Shown: piece after piece, positions 10,896 to 19,222 of the stretch
Numbering within the stretch: position 1 is the stretch's first letter
How the letters are laid out: each line of letters starts with the position of its first letter
The notes under the pieces: generated by a model
Told to the model about the DNA's origin: nothing
The model's database searches: none
What the model saw: only the letters and a program-made list of their open reading frames with translations
Position numbers and translations under genes: made by a program
NCBI GenBank assembly: GCA_016865855.1
Contig: VGNX01000004.1
Location: 18,890-82,889, forward strand
Length of the DNA stretch: 64,000 nucleotides
DNA from: Chloroflexota bacterium
GTDB taxonomy: Bacteria > Chloroflexota > Dehalococcoidia > GIF9 > UBA5629
Reading direction: 5' to 3'

Positions 10896-12602
10896 CTAGT
10901 CGAGAGACTTGAGTATGTTTTCTACTTCCTCTTTGCTGGTGAACCGTCCAATCTTGATTTCTCTGATAATTCCATCTGAGTCGATGAAAACGGTTTTGGG
11001 TACCGTCCAGACATGATAGTCCTTGCTCGTTTTATCATCCATGTCAAGCAGGATGGGGAATGTGAAACGCCCTACTTTGCCGAAATGTTTGTCTTCAGTA
11101 TCGAAATATTTAGCTTCAAGCTTCTCAATGCGGTCTGCCCTACCGTCAATGCATACAGTAAATACAACCAAGTCTGAATCCTCGCTGTTCTTATTAGCCA
11201 ACTTGGTGTCTTCATAAATCGCCCGAATGCCAGGAGACTCCCCTATACAGGCTCCACAGAAAGTATTCCAGAAGTTGAGCATAATCTTCTTCTTGCCTAT
11301 ATAGTTACTTAGAGTCTCTATCTTACCTTCTTTATTAGGCGATTCTGGATTATCGTCGTGATAGTATGGCAAGGTGAAATCAAGAGTTCGCTTGCCGACT
11401 TCATAGCCGACTGGGATATCGCTGAGAGTTTTGAATGTCTTAGTCGACGTAGGTTGTGGGTTTACGTTTCCGCATTTGTCTTGTGACTTTACCTTGAAGT
11501 AATAGGTTGTGTTGGCTTCCAGTGCGGATAAGCGGGCACTATGGCTATCGGCAAACTCTTTACTTGACGGACCGGGCAAGTCGCAATCCTGTGTCTTGCC
11601 GTAATATATCTGGTATGTGGTGGGCTCGTCCGTTTTCCAGGTTATGGTGGTGCCTATGTCAGAAACCTTGGGCACACGGACTTCTGAAATCGCTGGTGGC
11701 GTTGTATCTTTAAGCTTGAAATGTGCGGTGACGCTTTTATTCGAGTCCATGACAATATTGATAGTCTCCGATGAACCTGAAGCACCATCCCAGTAGCTAA
11801 ACGTGTAGCAACCGTTAGGATCGGGGGTAGCCGTGAGCTCGACTCGAATGCCCTCTGGGTATGTACCAGTGTCCGAAGGTGGTTCTACGTCGATGCTGTT
11901 GCCCTTTCCTTCAGGAGCCACATTTGTGCTCAGGGCATATGTTTTGGCTGGAGTAGGAGGTAGGATGGGTGGTTGATTGCCAGGTTCGGCACTTTGGCTA
12001 ACGAATCGTGTGACGTTGATGCCTCCCAGGATGAGGCCACTAAGTACAGTGCCAACTAGCAGACTGGCTAGAACTGGTCTTACAAAACGCCTCAGCGGGG
12101 GAAAATTCCACTCTCTTCGCTCGGCCTTTGCTATTTCTCTTAGGAGCGGACTTCGTGTTGGTGAGATGCCCCCCTTCTTTGGTGGAAGGGATGGTACTTT
12201 ATCTATAAATGGTGCTGCTGGTGCAACAGGCCTCGCTGCTGTTGGTGCTATGCCCGTCGGTGCAGCACTTGCGGCTCGATACTTGGCGCCAAGAAGGCCA
12301 CAGCTTGGACAATCTTTGTGAGCAGTGTTGACGCTAGTGCCACATTTGGGGCAGGTATACCGGAGCTTGGCTTGAGGAGATTCGTCCAATTTCTTGGACG
12401 CAGGCCTCTGTGACCGGGCTTTCTGTCTCTCTTTCCACAGGTGGTAATTAGGGTCTTCCCAGCCACAGTACGGGCAGATTTTGCCGTCAAAAATGTGAGC
12501 TTTAGGGCATAATCTTGCATCACAATTTGGGCATAAAAGCTCACCTAAATTGTCTTTCTTTACCTGCACGTGGCACTTGGGACATAATATTATCCTTTGC
12601 AC
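10896..12602 (-). CDS. Membrane protein: zinc ribbons, TM helix, InlB-like repeat, FN3 and thioredoxin-like domain
   Basis: This 568-residue protein is a paralog of its downstream neighbour. It has zinc ribbons at about 7-46 and 84-102 and a basic juxtamembrane stretch followed by a TM helix at about 176-197. An InlB-B-type repeat lies at about 220-297 (YTFSYWDGASG..., SVTAHFKLK), then an FN3-like domain at about 302-394 and a peroxiredoxin/TlpA-like thioredoxin domain to the end. The redox pair is Cys449-Gly-Ala-Cys452 in FWNTFCGAC, rather than the WCxPC of its twin. It begins with GTG. The layout predicts a cytoplasmic zinc-binding head and an extracytoplasmic redox domain. The 278-base gap separating the two genes contains nothing I recognise. 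Confidence 0.82.
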   Translation of the reverse strand: MQRIILCPKCHVQVKKDNLGELLCPNCDARLCPKAHIFDGKICPYCGWEDPNYHLWKERQKARSQRPASKKLDESPQAKLRYTCPKCGTSVNTAHKDCPSCGLLGAKYRAASAAPTGIAPTAARPVAPAAPFIDKVPSLPPKKGGISPTRSPLLREIAKAERREWNFPPLRRFVRPVLASLLVGTVLSGLILGGINVTRFVSQSAEPGNQPPILPPTPAKTYALSTNVAPEGKGNSIDVEPPSDTGTYPEGIRVELTATPDPNGCYTFSYWDGASGSSETINIVMDSNKSVTAHFKLKDTTPPAISEVRVPKVSDIGTTITWKTDEPTTYQIYYGKTQDCDLPGPSSKEFADSHSARLSALEANTTYYFKVKSQDKCGNVNPQPTSTKTFKTLSDIPVGYEVGKRTLDFTLPYYHDDNPESPNKEGKIETLSNYIGKKKIMLNFWNTFCGACIGESPGIRAIYEDTKLANKNSEDSDLVVFTVCIDGRADRIEKLEAKYFDTEDKHFGKVGRFTFPILLDMDDKTSKDYHVWTVPKTVFIDSDGIIREIKIGRFTSKEEVENILKSLD

Positions 12603-12783
12603 GCGATCCTCATTACGCGTTTATTTCGCGTTTCTCTTGAATATGGCACTTTGTGTTTTCGGGTGATTCGGACAACATGCCTTCCCTAAATTATACACAT
12701 AGAGAAGCCGAAATGAAATTATCTAGTGTTGGGAAGTCTGTCTGTTAACCCGGTATCGAGAGTGGAAAGTTGTTCAGGGACTA

Positions 12784-13134
12784 TTATTTTGGTCTCGGTT
12801 TACTGATGGCGCTGGTCTGCATAGGACCAACATAGCCACAACTGCGGCGATTTGAGCAATGCCCGTAGGCTTTGCTAGCTCTGGTGCCACAGCGGGGGCA
12901 TGTGTATCGCGACATTGTACCTGCAGTTTTCTTTTGCCTTTGCTTTGTAGTATCTTGCTGTACTGTCGGTGGGTCAACTATTACTGGTTTGCCTGCAGCA
13001 TTTGTATCTTGCAGATACATATCTTTGTGTTCCATGGAGCCGATGAAGCCACACTTCGGGCAGTTTCCAAACTGGACGTTAAGTTTGGCAGCACATTGGG
13101 GGCAAGCGTAGCGAGGCTTGGAATCGTGTTGCAT
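12784..13134 (-). CDS. Small double zinc-ribbon protein
   Basis: The 116-residue protein consists of two zinc ribbons, CPQC...CPKCG at about 10-33 and CPRCG...(C/S)xYCG at about 80-103, joined by a polar linker. There is no transmembrane segment. The ribbons resemble the cytoplasmic heads of the two thioredoxin-domain proteins encoded just downstream on the same strand, so it may be a soluble member of the same system, but this is inference. Function unknown. It follows serS by 5 bases, so it is likely co-transcribed with it. Confidence 0.65.
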   Translation of the reverse strand: MQHDSKPRYACPQCAAKLNVQFGNCPKCGFIGSMEHKDMYLQDTNAAGKPVIVDPPTVQQDTTKQRQKKTAGTMSRYTCPRCGTRASKAYGHCSNRRSCGYVGPMQTSAISKPRPK

Positions 13135-13139
13135 CAGTT

Positions 13140-14405
13140 TTAGCTCTTATTGATTATCTCCGTACCCATGTATGGTTTTAGTGCTTCAGGCACCTTTATG
13201 CTGCCATCGGCTTGTTGATAGTTCTCCAATATGGCAATGAACACACGGGGTAAAGCCAGCCCTGAGCCGTTCAGGGTGTGGACGAAGCTGGGCTTGGCAT
13301 CTGGTGCTGGACGGTAGCGAATGTTTGCCCGCCTGGCTTGGAAGTCACCGCAGTTGCTACATGAACTGACCTCCAGCCATTCACTGCAGCCGGGAGCCCA
13401 CAATTCGATATCGAATGACTTGACCGAGGCAAAGCCCAGGTCACCGGTACATAGCTGTACTACGCGATAAGGGATGCCTAACCGTTGACACACATCTTCA
13501 GCATCTCGCACCAGCTTGTCCAATTCCTGGTCCGAGGCTTCTGGCTTAGTGAACTTGTAGAGCTCGACCTTGTCAAATTGGTGACCTCTCTTGATGCCTC
13601 TGGTGTCCTTGCCGGCTGTCATCTTCTCTCGACGGAAGCAAGCAGTATAGGCGGCATAGTAAAGAGGCAAAGTGCCCGGCGGCAGGATTTCATCGCGATG
13701 CAAATTGGTCAAGGGCACTTCAGCGGTGGGCACAAACCAGAAATCGTCTTCTTCATCATGGTAGAGGTTATCGGCAAATTTGGGCAAATTGCCTGAGCCA
13801 AACATGCATTCACGTTTAACCATGAAAGGTGGGTAAATTTCTGTGTAGCCGTGCTCCTTTGTATGTAGGTCAAGCATGAAGGCGATGAGCGCTCTTTGGA
13901 GACGAGCCCCTTGACCCTTGAGGACATAAAAGCGGCTGCCGGAAAGCTTGACACCGCGCTGGAAATCGATAATGTCTAGCTTTTCGCCCAGTTCCCAATG
14001 GGGTAGCGGTGTGAAGGAAAAGTCTGCTGGCTCACCCCAGGAGCGCACCACCATGTTGTCCTGTGCATCTTTGCCAACAGGTACATCAGCCGCCGGGATG
14101 TTAGGTAACCGCAGGAGAAAGTCTTCAAGCTCAGATTCAACCCGACATATTTCCGCCTCCAGGGAAGTGATTTTTTCACCAAGTTGGCGCATATCGGCAA
14201 TAAGCTGAGGCGGCTTATCTGCCATACTGCCCAATTGTTTGCTGACTTCATTGCGCTGGGCTCGGAGCGTTTCCATTTCGTGGAGAAACTGGCGGCGCCG
14301 CTCGTCGAGGCTTAGGATTTGCTCAAGCGGAGCACTCTCTCCTCGCTTTTCCAAAGCCTGACGGATTAAGTCAGGATTATCGCGGATCAGTTTGATATCG
14401 AGCAT
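13140..14405 (-). CDS. serS: Seryl-tRNA synthetase
   Basis: This 421-residue class II synthetase has the N-terminal coiled-coil tRNA-binding arm at about 25-105 and a catalytic core with motif 2 (FRREKMTAGKDTRGIKRGHQF near 253). Motif 3 is GSGLALPRVFIAILENYQ near 376. It charges tRNA-Ser, including the class II tRNA found at 7904-7991. The length is normal. The start MLDIKLIRDNPDLIRQAL is the canonical N-terminus. It is followed by the small zinc-ribbon gene. Confidence 0.98.
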   Translation of the reverse strand: MLDIKLIRDNPDLIRQALEKRGESAPLEQILSLDERRRQFLHEMETLRAQRNEVSKQLGSMADKPPQLIADMRQLGEKITSLEAEICRVESELEDFLLRLPNIPAADVPVGKDAQDNMVVRSWGEPADFSFTPLPHWELGEKLDIIDFQRGVKLSGSRFYVLKGQGARLQRALIAFMLDLHTKEHGYTEIYPPFMVKRECMFGSGNLPKFADNLYHDEEDDFWFVPTAEVPLTNLHRDEILPPGTLPLYYAAYTACFRREKMTAGKDTRGIKRGHQFDKVELYKFTKPEASDQELDKLVRDAEDVCQRLGIPYRVVQLCTGDLGFASVKSFDIELWAPGCSEWLEVSSCSNCGDFQARRANIRYRPAPDAKPSFVHTLNGSGLALPRVFIAILENYQQADGSIKVPEALKPYMGTEIINKS

Positions 14406-14443
14406 GATAAAACAGCCCTTTTTGTGAGTATTTTATAGTTTTT

Positions 14444-14637
14444 TGTCATTCTGAGCGAAGCGAAGAATCTCGCCAAACATGTAGTTGCGAGGCTTTAGCC
14501 TCGCCTAAAGCGACCCTAAAGGGTCGCGGCTACATTGGTGGGATAAATGAGCCGCCCTGTGCATGTCATCCTGAGCAAAGCGAAGGAACTCAAAGCAATA
14601 TGAGATTCTTCGGTCGCACTGCTCCCTCAGAATGACA
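14444..14637. repeat. Family B inverted repeat with nested family A element
   Basis: TGTCATTCTGAGCGAAGCGAAGAATCTCGC at 14444 is mirrored by GAGATTCTTCGGTCGCACTGCTCCCTCAGAATGACA ending at 14637. A family A unit (ATGTAG...CTACAT, 14479-14535) sits inside, with palindromes GCGAGGCTTTAGCCTCGC and CGACCCTAAAGGGTCG. A second internal TGTCATCCTGAGCAAAGCGAAG half-arm at 14566 suggests repeated insertion. The element fills most of the serS-lysS gap. Confidence 0.8.
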
Positions 14638-14668
14638 CTCTGACTGTTAATGAACAACCTCCTTTTTA

Positions 14669-16174
14669 TCATTTTGTCTTCAGTTGTGGGAAGAGGATAA
14701 TCTCACGGATGGATTGTTTATCAGCAAACAGCATTACCAAGCGGTCAATACCAACTCCGAGACCGCCAGTAGGCGGCATGCCATATTCCAGGGCTAGGAG
14801 AAAATCATCATCAATAGCCTCGGCTTCTGGCTCCTTGTCACCCAATTTCGCCAGCATTAGCTCGGCGGACTGCATCTCTCTTTGCTCATGGAAGCGTTTT
14901 CTCTGTTCCAGCGGGTCATTGAGTTCGGTAAAGGCATTAGCGATTTCCATGCCGCCGATAAAAGCCTCGAAGCGCTCCACTAAGCGGTCATTATCTCGCT
15001 TGCTTTTGGCTAGAGGTGACATCTCTACCGGATAATCTACAAGAAAGGTGGGTTGCATCAGGCTAGGTTCAACAGAGGTGGAGATAAGCTCATCTACCAG
15101 CCTGCCTCTGTCCTTGTTGGGGTCAACTTCCAGTCCCAATTGTTCCATCCTCATCCGCAACGACTTAGCATCGGGGTGGTTCTCAAAGTCGATGCCACAA
15201 TGCTTCTTAATTGCTTCACGCAGGTAGATTCTTCGCCACGGAGGTTCGAGGTTGACAAGTTCTTCACCGAACTTAACTTCAGTCTTGCCCATGACTTCCC
15301 TGGCAATAAAGCATACCATATCTTCAACCATCTTCATCATATCATTGTAGTCGGCATAGGCTTCATAGATTTCCACCATGGTAAATTCAGGATTATGTCT
15401 GGTGGATATACCTTCGTTGCGGAATACGCGACCGATCTCGTAGACTTTATCGAAGCCGCCTATTATTAGCCGTTTTAGGTAAAGCTCCAGAGCGATGCGA
15501 AGGTATAGGTCTTGATTCAGGGCTTGGTGGTGAGTTTTGAAGCGTCGAGCTAGAGCCCCGCCTGCCACTGGCTGTAATACTGGTGTTTCCACCTCAATAA
15601 ATCCTTGCTCGTTTAGAAAGCGTCTAAGGGCTGAGATAATCTGGCTCCGCAGCCTGAAAACAGGCTTAACTTCTTCATTGGAGATTAAGTCGAGATACCG
15701 TTGCCGGTAGCGCTTTTCAACATCAACCAGCCCGTGCCATTTCTCAGGCAATGGTTGAAGAGATTTGGCCAATAGAGTGAAGTCATTTACCTCAAGGGTG
15801 ATTTCGCCGGTCTTGGTTCGAAAAAGCTTACCTTTGGCACCGATGATATCGCCGATATCGATTTCGTGAAGAAACTCATACCTTTCCTTACCGAGGAGGT
15901 TATGGCTAAAATAAAGTTGAATTTTGCCCGAACCATCGCGAATATCGAAGAAGGCAATCTTTCCCATGAAGCGAATGGATGTAATTCGGCCGGCGAGGCT
16001 CAATTCTGGGCTCGGGATGGTCTGCGGGCTTGATTCTATTTGCTCATAGAGGGGCACTGCTTCTTGGGTGGTGTGGCTGCGGTGATATGAATGAGGATAC
16101 GGATTTACTCCTTGTCCTCGAATCCTTTCTAGTTTTTCAAGGCGCTGTTGGGCAATGTGCTTTAATCTTGCCAT
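14669..16174 (-). CDS. lysS: Lysyl-tRNA synthetase (class II)
   Basis: The ~501-residue enzyme has an N-terminal OB-fold anticodon-binding domain (about 55-145: SLAGRITSIRFMGKIAFFDIRDGSG) and a class II core. Motif 2 is VFRNEGISTRHNPEFTMVEIYEAYADY and motif 3 is GLGVGIDRLVML near the C-terminus. I prefer the ATG at 16174 over the TTG one codon upstream. An AAGGGA sequence lies about 11 bases ahead. It is probably transcribed with greA, which lies about 125 bases upstream on the same strand with a hairpin between them. Confidence 0.97.
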   Translation of the reverse strand: MARLKHIAQQRLEKLERIRGQGVNPYPHSYHRSHTTQEAVPLYEQIESSPQTIPSPELSLAGRITSIRFMGKIAFFDIRDGSGKIQLYFSHNLLGKERYEFLHEIDIGDIIGAKGKLFRTKTGEITLEVNDFTLLAKSLQPLPEKWHGLVDVEKRYRQRYLDLISNEEVKPVFRLRSQIISALRRFLNEQGFIEVETPVLQPVAGGALARRFKTHHQALNQDLYLRIALELYLKRLIIGGFDKVYEIGRVFRNEGISTRHNPEFTMVEIYEAYADYNDMMKMVEDMVCFIAREVMGKTEVKFGEELVNLEPPWRRIYLREAIKKHCGIDFENHPDAKSLRMRMEQLGLEVDPNKDRGRLVDELISTSVEPSLMQPTFLVDYPVEMSPLAKSKRDNDRLVERFEAFIGGMEIANAFTELNDPLEQRKRFHEQREMQSAELMLAKLGDKEPEAEAIDDDFLLALEYGMPPTGGLGVGIDRLVMLFADKQSIREIILFPQLKTK

Positions 16175-16252
16175 CAATATTTAACATCCCTTGAAAAATT
16201 CGCTGCTCTTTTGTATCCCATCAGCTCTCCAATTTGGTGATGCCCCCGGGAT

Positions 16253-16280
16253 CCCAGAAAAAATCGAAGATTTTTCTGGG
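16253..16280 (-). terminator. Hairpin downstream of greA, possible terminator or attenuator
   Basis: CCCAGAAAAA-ATC pairs with GATTTTTCTGGG around a 3-4 base loop, between greA and lysS. On the minus strand the A/T-rich stem is not followed by a clean T-run, so full termination is doubtful. Confidence 0.4.
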
Positions 16281-16300
16281 TGGAGCTCCTGGGCAGATAG

Positions 16301-16768
16301 TTAAGTTACGTCCATTATCAGGAGCCTAAGTACTCCAGCCGGGGTTGTCACCTCAACTTCGTCGCCGATTTTTCTACCCAGCAGGGCTTTCCCTACCGGT
16401 GATTCGTTGGAAATCTTGCCCTCAACAGGATTAGCTTCAGTACTACCTACGATGGAAAATTGCTCTATCTTGCCGTCCTGGTTTTGGATAAGCACCTTGT
16501 CGCCTATCTCCACTACGCCTAGCAAAGCTGGCGACTCTATAACTGTAGCGTTCTTGACGATATTCTCCAGCATAAGTATTCTGCCCTCGACAAAAGCTTG
16601 GTCATTCTTGGCATCTTCATATTCAGCGTTGTTCTCAGTGCCTCCCATCTCCCGGGCGCGCTTAATCTTGCTGGCTACCTCCTGCCTTCGTACTGAAAGC
16701 AGGTGCTCCAGCTCAGATTGGAGCTTAGCCAAGCCCTCTTGGGTGATAAGGATTTTCTTTTGGCCCAT
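16301..16768 (-). CDS. greA: Transcription elongation factor GreA
   Basis: The ~155-residue protein starts MGQKKILITQEGLAKLQSEL. It has the N-terminal coiled coil (about 10-75, including AREMGGTENNAEYEDAK with the acidic tip) and the C-terminal FKBP-like domain with SNESPVGKALLGRKIGDEV. GreA stimulates cleavage of backtracked RNA in stalled RNA polymerase. An upstream in-frame ATG-less extension exists, but the ATG at 16768 matches the family N-terminus and has a GGGAGA ribosome site 6-7 bases before it, so I chose it. Confidence 0.96.
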   Translation of the reverse strand: MGQKKILITQEGLAKLQSELEHLLSVRRQEVASKIKRAREMGGTENNAEYEDAKNDQAFVEGRILMLENIVKNATVIESPALLGVVEIGDKVLIQNQDGKIEQFSIVGSTEANPVEGKISNESPVGKALLGRKIGDEVEVTTPAGVLRLLIMDVT

Positions 16769-17168
16769 GTGATGTCTCCCGTCTCGAAAGCTAGTAAAAA
16801 AACTGAGAGTTTGGGAACCCTCAGTTGACGTTGAAGTTCGACACATATTATAGGCTGTTTTGGCTTGATTGTAAAGAGCGACGCAAGATAATATAATTAA
16901 ACGGTGTTTGACAACCTACTTCCCTGATCTCCTTCCCTTACTAAGGGAAGGAGAAATGTAGGTTAGAGATTGTTTACTAATGTAGTAGCGAGGCTTTAGC
17001 CTCGCTGAACTCGACCCTAAAGGGTCGAGGCTACATGTAAGTTGGTGACAGGTGGCCCTAAAGGGTTGCAGCTACATTAGATATAGATGTTGATAAAAAC
17101 TTTCTTGAGGGTGACAGTAAAATTGCTCAGGGTGACAGTCATACAATTGGATAGGTAGGAGAGAGAGC
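16769..17168. other. 400-base gap with one full and one partial family A repeat
   Basis: No gene is seen. Between greA and the divergent DRTGG-domain gene lie a family A element at 16980-17036 (GCGAGGCTTTAGCCTCGC plus TCGACCCTAAAGGGTCGA) and a half copy at about 17054-17078. An imperfect CCTTCCCTTACTAAGGGAAGG palindrome lies at about 16931-16951. Promoters for both flanking genes must lie here, but I see no convincing -35/-10 pair. Confidence 0.6.
16980..17036. repeat. Family A double-hairpin repeat
   Basis: ATGTAG at the left end and CTACAT at the right end enclose two palindromes, GCGAGGCTTTAGCCTCGC and TCGACCCTAAAGGGTCGA. It has the same architecture as the copies at 8104, 14479, 18554 and 35703. 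Non-coding. Confidence 0.8.
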
Positions 17169-18227
17169 ATGGTTGCTTTATATATAACGTCTATGGGAGC
17201 CGCCGGAAAAACAGCCTTTTGTGCTGGAATTGGCAGAAAGTTGCTTGACCGAGGGATAAAGGTGGGCTTTGTTATACCAGTCCAGCTTTTTGAGACCAGC
17301 AACGCCGATGGTTATGATGATGCCGCTTTTATTAAGGAAATCTTCGAGTTGACAGAATCTAGCGAGCAGCTTTGTCCTATTCGTTTGTCCCAGCGTGAAT
17401 TATGGCGAAGCTTGACCGACGAGGTAGCAGACTTTACACAAAAGCTTAAGCAGGTATATCGTAAGATATCACGGGGTAAAGACGTCGTCATTATGGAGGG
17501 ATTCGGCAATTTGGACGTAGATAAAATCTCTGCTCTGGCTTGCTACACGATTGCCGAAACCTTGGAGGCTAGGGTGATTATTGTGCTCCGTTATTCCTCG
17601 ACTTTAGATGTGTCGAAGATTGTGCAAATAGGTAAAAAGCTAGGGCAGCAGCTGCTGGGAGTTGTTATTAACCTTGTGCCCAAGTCCAAGATGGAAACAG
17701 TGAGACAAGAGTTGACTGCCTTATTTAACGAAGCTGGAATCAAAGTCCTGGGTATACTTCCTGAGGTTCGGAGCTTGCTTGGAGTAAGCATCGGCGAGCT
17801 GGCTAAAATTCTTGATGGCGAGGTCTTGACTTCTCCAGAGAACACTGACGATATAGTAGAGAATATAATGCTAGGGGCTATGACTCTTGACTCTGGGGTA
17901 GAGTATTTTGCTCGTAAGACAAACAAGGCGGCAGTGATTCGTGGCGAACGTCCTGATATGCAGCTAGCTGCTTTGGAAACTTCAACCAAGTGCCTCATTA
18001 TTACCAATAATGTGAAGCCTTTGCCCCCTGTTATCTCTCAGGCTGAGGAAAAGCATGTGCCTATAATATTGGTGAAGCAGGATGCTTCCGCAGCTATAGC
18101 CGGCATTGAGGAGGCTCTAACCAAAGCGCACTTTCGCTATTCACAGAAGCTGCAGAAGTTCGAGGAGCTTCTAGATTGCTATTTTGACTTCAAAGCTTTT
18201 TATTCAGAGCTTGGCCTGAAAGCTTAA
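17169..18227 (+). CDS. DRTGG-domain protein with BioD/CobQ-like P-loop domain
   Basis: This 352-residue protein has an N-terminal P-loop region (TSMGAAGKTAFCAGIGRKLLDRG, a short BioD/CobB-like Walker A) over about 1-200 and a C-terminal DRTGG/CBS-like domain (about 210-325). The architecture matches the regulatory half of long phosphotransacetylases (Pta) without the catalytic PTA domain, a form seen in many anaerobes. The function is unknown; the fold suggests an ATP-binding sensor or an amidoligase-like activity. There is no adjacent pta or ackA. The ATG has a GGTAGGAGAGAGAGC purine-rich leader. Confidence 0.75.
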   Translation: MVALYITSMGAAGKTAFCAGIGRKLLDRGIKVGFVIPVQLFETSNADGYDDAAFIKEIFELTESSEQLCPIRLSQRELWRSLTDEVADFTQKLKQVYRKISRGKDVVIMEGFGNLDVDKISALACYTIAETLEARVIIVLRYSSTLDVSKIVQIGKKLGQQLLGVVINLVPKSKMETVRQELTALFNEAGIKVLGILPEVRSLLGVSIGELAKILDGEVLTSPENTDDIVENIMLGAMTLDSGVEYFARKTNKAAVIRGERPDMQLAALETSTKCLIITNNVKPLPPVISQAEEKHVPIILVKQDASAAIAGIEEALTKAHFRYSQKLQKFEELLDCYFDFKAFYSELGLKA

Positions 18228-18326
18228 TATTAGTCCCTTCCTCCACGGCTGGAATATGGGGGTGTTTGCTTATTATCCAGCCTTTATTCAGTGGTTTCCT
18301 GTTTATTCTGACCGGTCTTTAACCGT

Positions 18327-18533
18327 TGTCATTCTGAGGGAGCCCTTCGCCTCTTGTCATCCTAGGGGAGTCCTTCGCCTCTTGTCATCCTGAGGGAGCA
18401 AAGCGGCCGAAGGATCTGGCTCAGGATAAATTCCGCGACCGAAGAACATCGTTTAAGGAAAATCCGTGAAAGGAGGCGTCTGGATTCTTCGCTACGCTCA
18501 GAATGACAGGAAAGAGGCTCAGAATGACAGGAA
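18327..18533. repeat. Family B repeat cluster, several tandem half-arms
   Basis: TTGTCATTCTGAGGGAG, TTGTCATCCTAGGGGAG and TTGTCATCCTGAGGGAGC follow one another about 30 bases apart. They are then mirrored by GATTCTTCGCTACGCTCAGAATGACAGG and a second GCTCAGAATGACAGG. The stacked arms look like unequal recombination or slippage between copies. Confidence 0.75.
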
Positions 18534-18553
18534 AAGGTTCAGGCTGTTTACTA

Positions 18554-18613
18554 ATGTAGTTGCGAGGCTAAAGCCTCGCAACAAAAGACGACCCTAAAGG
18601 GTCGCAGCTACAT
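18554..18613. repeat. Family A double-hairpin repeat
   Basis: ATGTAG...CTACAT encloses GCGAGGCTAAAGCCTCGC and CGACCCTAAAGGGTCG, separated by an AACAAAAGA spacer. It lies immediately downstream of the family B cluster. Confidence 0.8.
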
Positions 18614-18675
18614 TGGAAAGTAGATTGTCAAAGATTACTAATACATATTCTCAGGCTTAGAATGGCAGACGTGAT

Positions 18676-18897
18676 TTAAGTAACCCTCAGGATCTCTCTG
18701 GCGTGTTGAGCCAAAGAAGATGGTACCTGTACCTCTACCTGACCTAAGCCATCGATAGTGAGACCGTAAACGACCCCGGCGCTTTCATAACGAAGCATAG
18801 CTGGAACGCCTTCGCTTTCAAGGCGTCCTTTCACAATTTCTGCCTCTGGCTGTCCGCTGGCTATGTAAACTGTAATTAGTTCGGTGTTTTCAGGCAA
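18676..18897 (-). CDS. DUF2007-type small protein (putative signal-transducing protein)
   Basis: The 73-residue protein fits the DUF2007 family: TVYIASGQPEAEIVKGRLESEGVPA, then a short beta region and the SSLAQHAREIL helix. These small ferredoxin-like-fold proteins resemble the regulatory domain of GlnB-like or Ser/Thr signalling proteins, and their role is unproven. The gene stands alone between repeat blocks. It starts at ATG; I see only a weak ribosome site. Confidence 0.75.
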   Translation of the reverse strand: MPENTELITVYIASGQPEAEIVKGRLESEGVPAMLRYESAGVVYGLTIDGLGQVEVQVPSSLAQHAREILRVT

Positions 18898-18923
18898 GAC
18901 TTGGTTCCTGGGATTGTGTACTA

Positions 18924-18953
18924 ATGTAGTGCGAGGCTTTAGCCTCGCTACAC
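18924..18953. repeat. Half copy of family A repeat
   Basis: ATGTAGTGCGAGGCTTTAGC and the complementary GCCTCGCTACAC form a single hairpin. The second (GGGTCG) hairpin of the full element is missing. Confidence 0.65.
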
Positions 18954-19137
18954 AGTTACTGAAAAACGAAGTTTGTCACGGTTAACCGGATAAAAGCGAC
19001 TCTGTGAAGGGTCGTACTGCATCTAAGATAAATCTAAGGTCTGGTGAGCAGAGAAGCCGCGCAGGTTTGAATCGGGACATTAGCTGCGTGGGTTTATAAA
19101 AATAGTGCCATAACACGACACATACAAGGAATTTAAA

Positions 19138-19172
19138 CCCTGACCGAGGATTAACACTACCCTCGGCCAGGG
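19138..19172 (-). terminator. Terminator-like hairpin after the cysteine-rich gene
   Basis: CCCTGaCCGAGG pairs with CCTCGGcCAGGG (11 pairs, one mismatch, about 11-base loop). On the minus strand it is followed by TTTAAATT. It lies about 50 bases past the stop of the cysteine-rich secreted protein gene. Confidence 0.6.
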
Positions 19173-19222
19173 CTTCACTGTCTAAACCTTTAACTTCTCG
19201 GAAAGATATTCTATCTACAGTT

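Larger units (their letters stand above)
18228..18675. other. 450-base gap filled with repeats
   Basis: No gene is seen. The gap carries a complex family B block (18327-18533) with three left half-arms in a row, followed by a family A element (18554-18613). There is no clear promoter or RNA gene. Confidence 0.65.
18898..19222. other. 325-base gap: half repeat and terminator
   Basis: The gap holds a single-hairpin half of family A (18924-18953) and the terminator-like hairpin of the cysteine-rich gene (19138-19172). Nothing else is recognised. Open frames over this region on the minus strand overlap the cysteine-rich gene out of frame and lack protein-like features. Confidence 0.55.
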
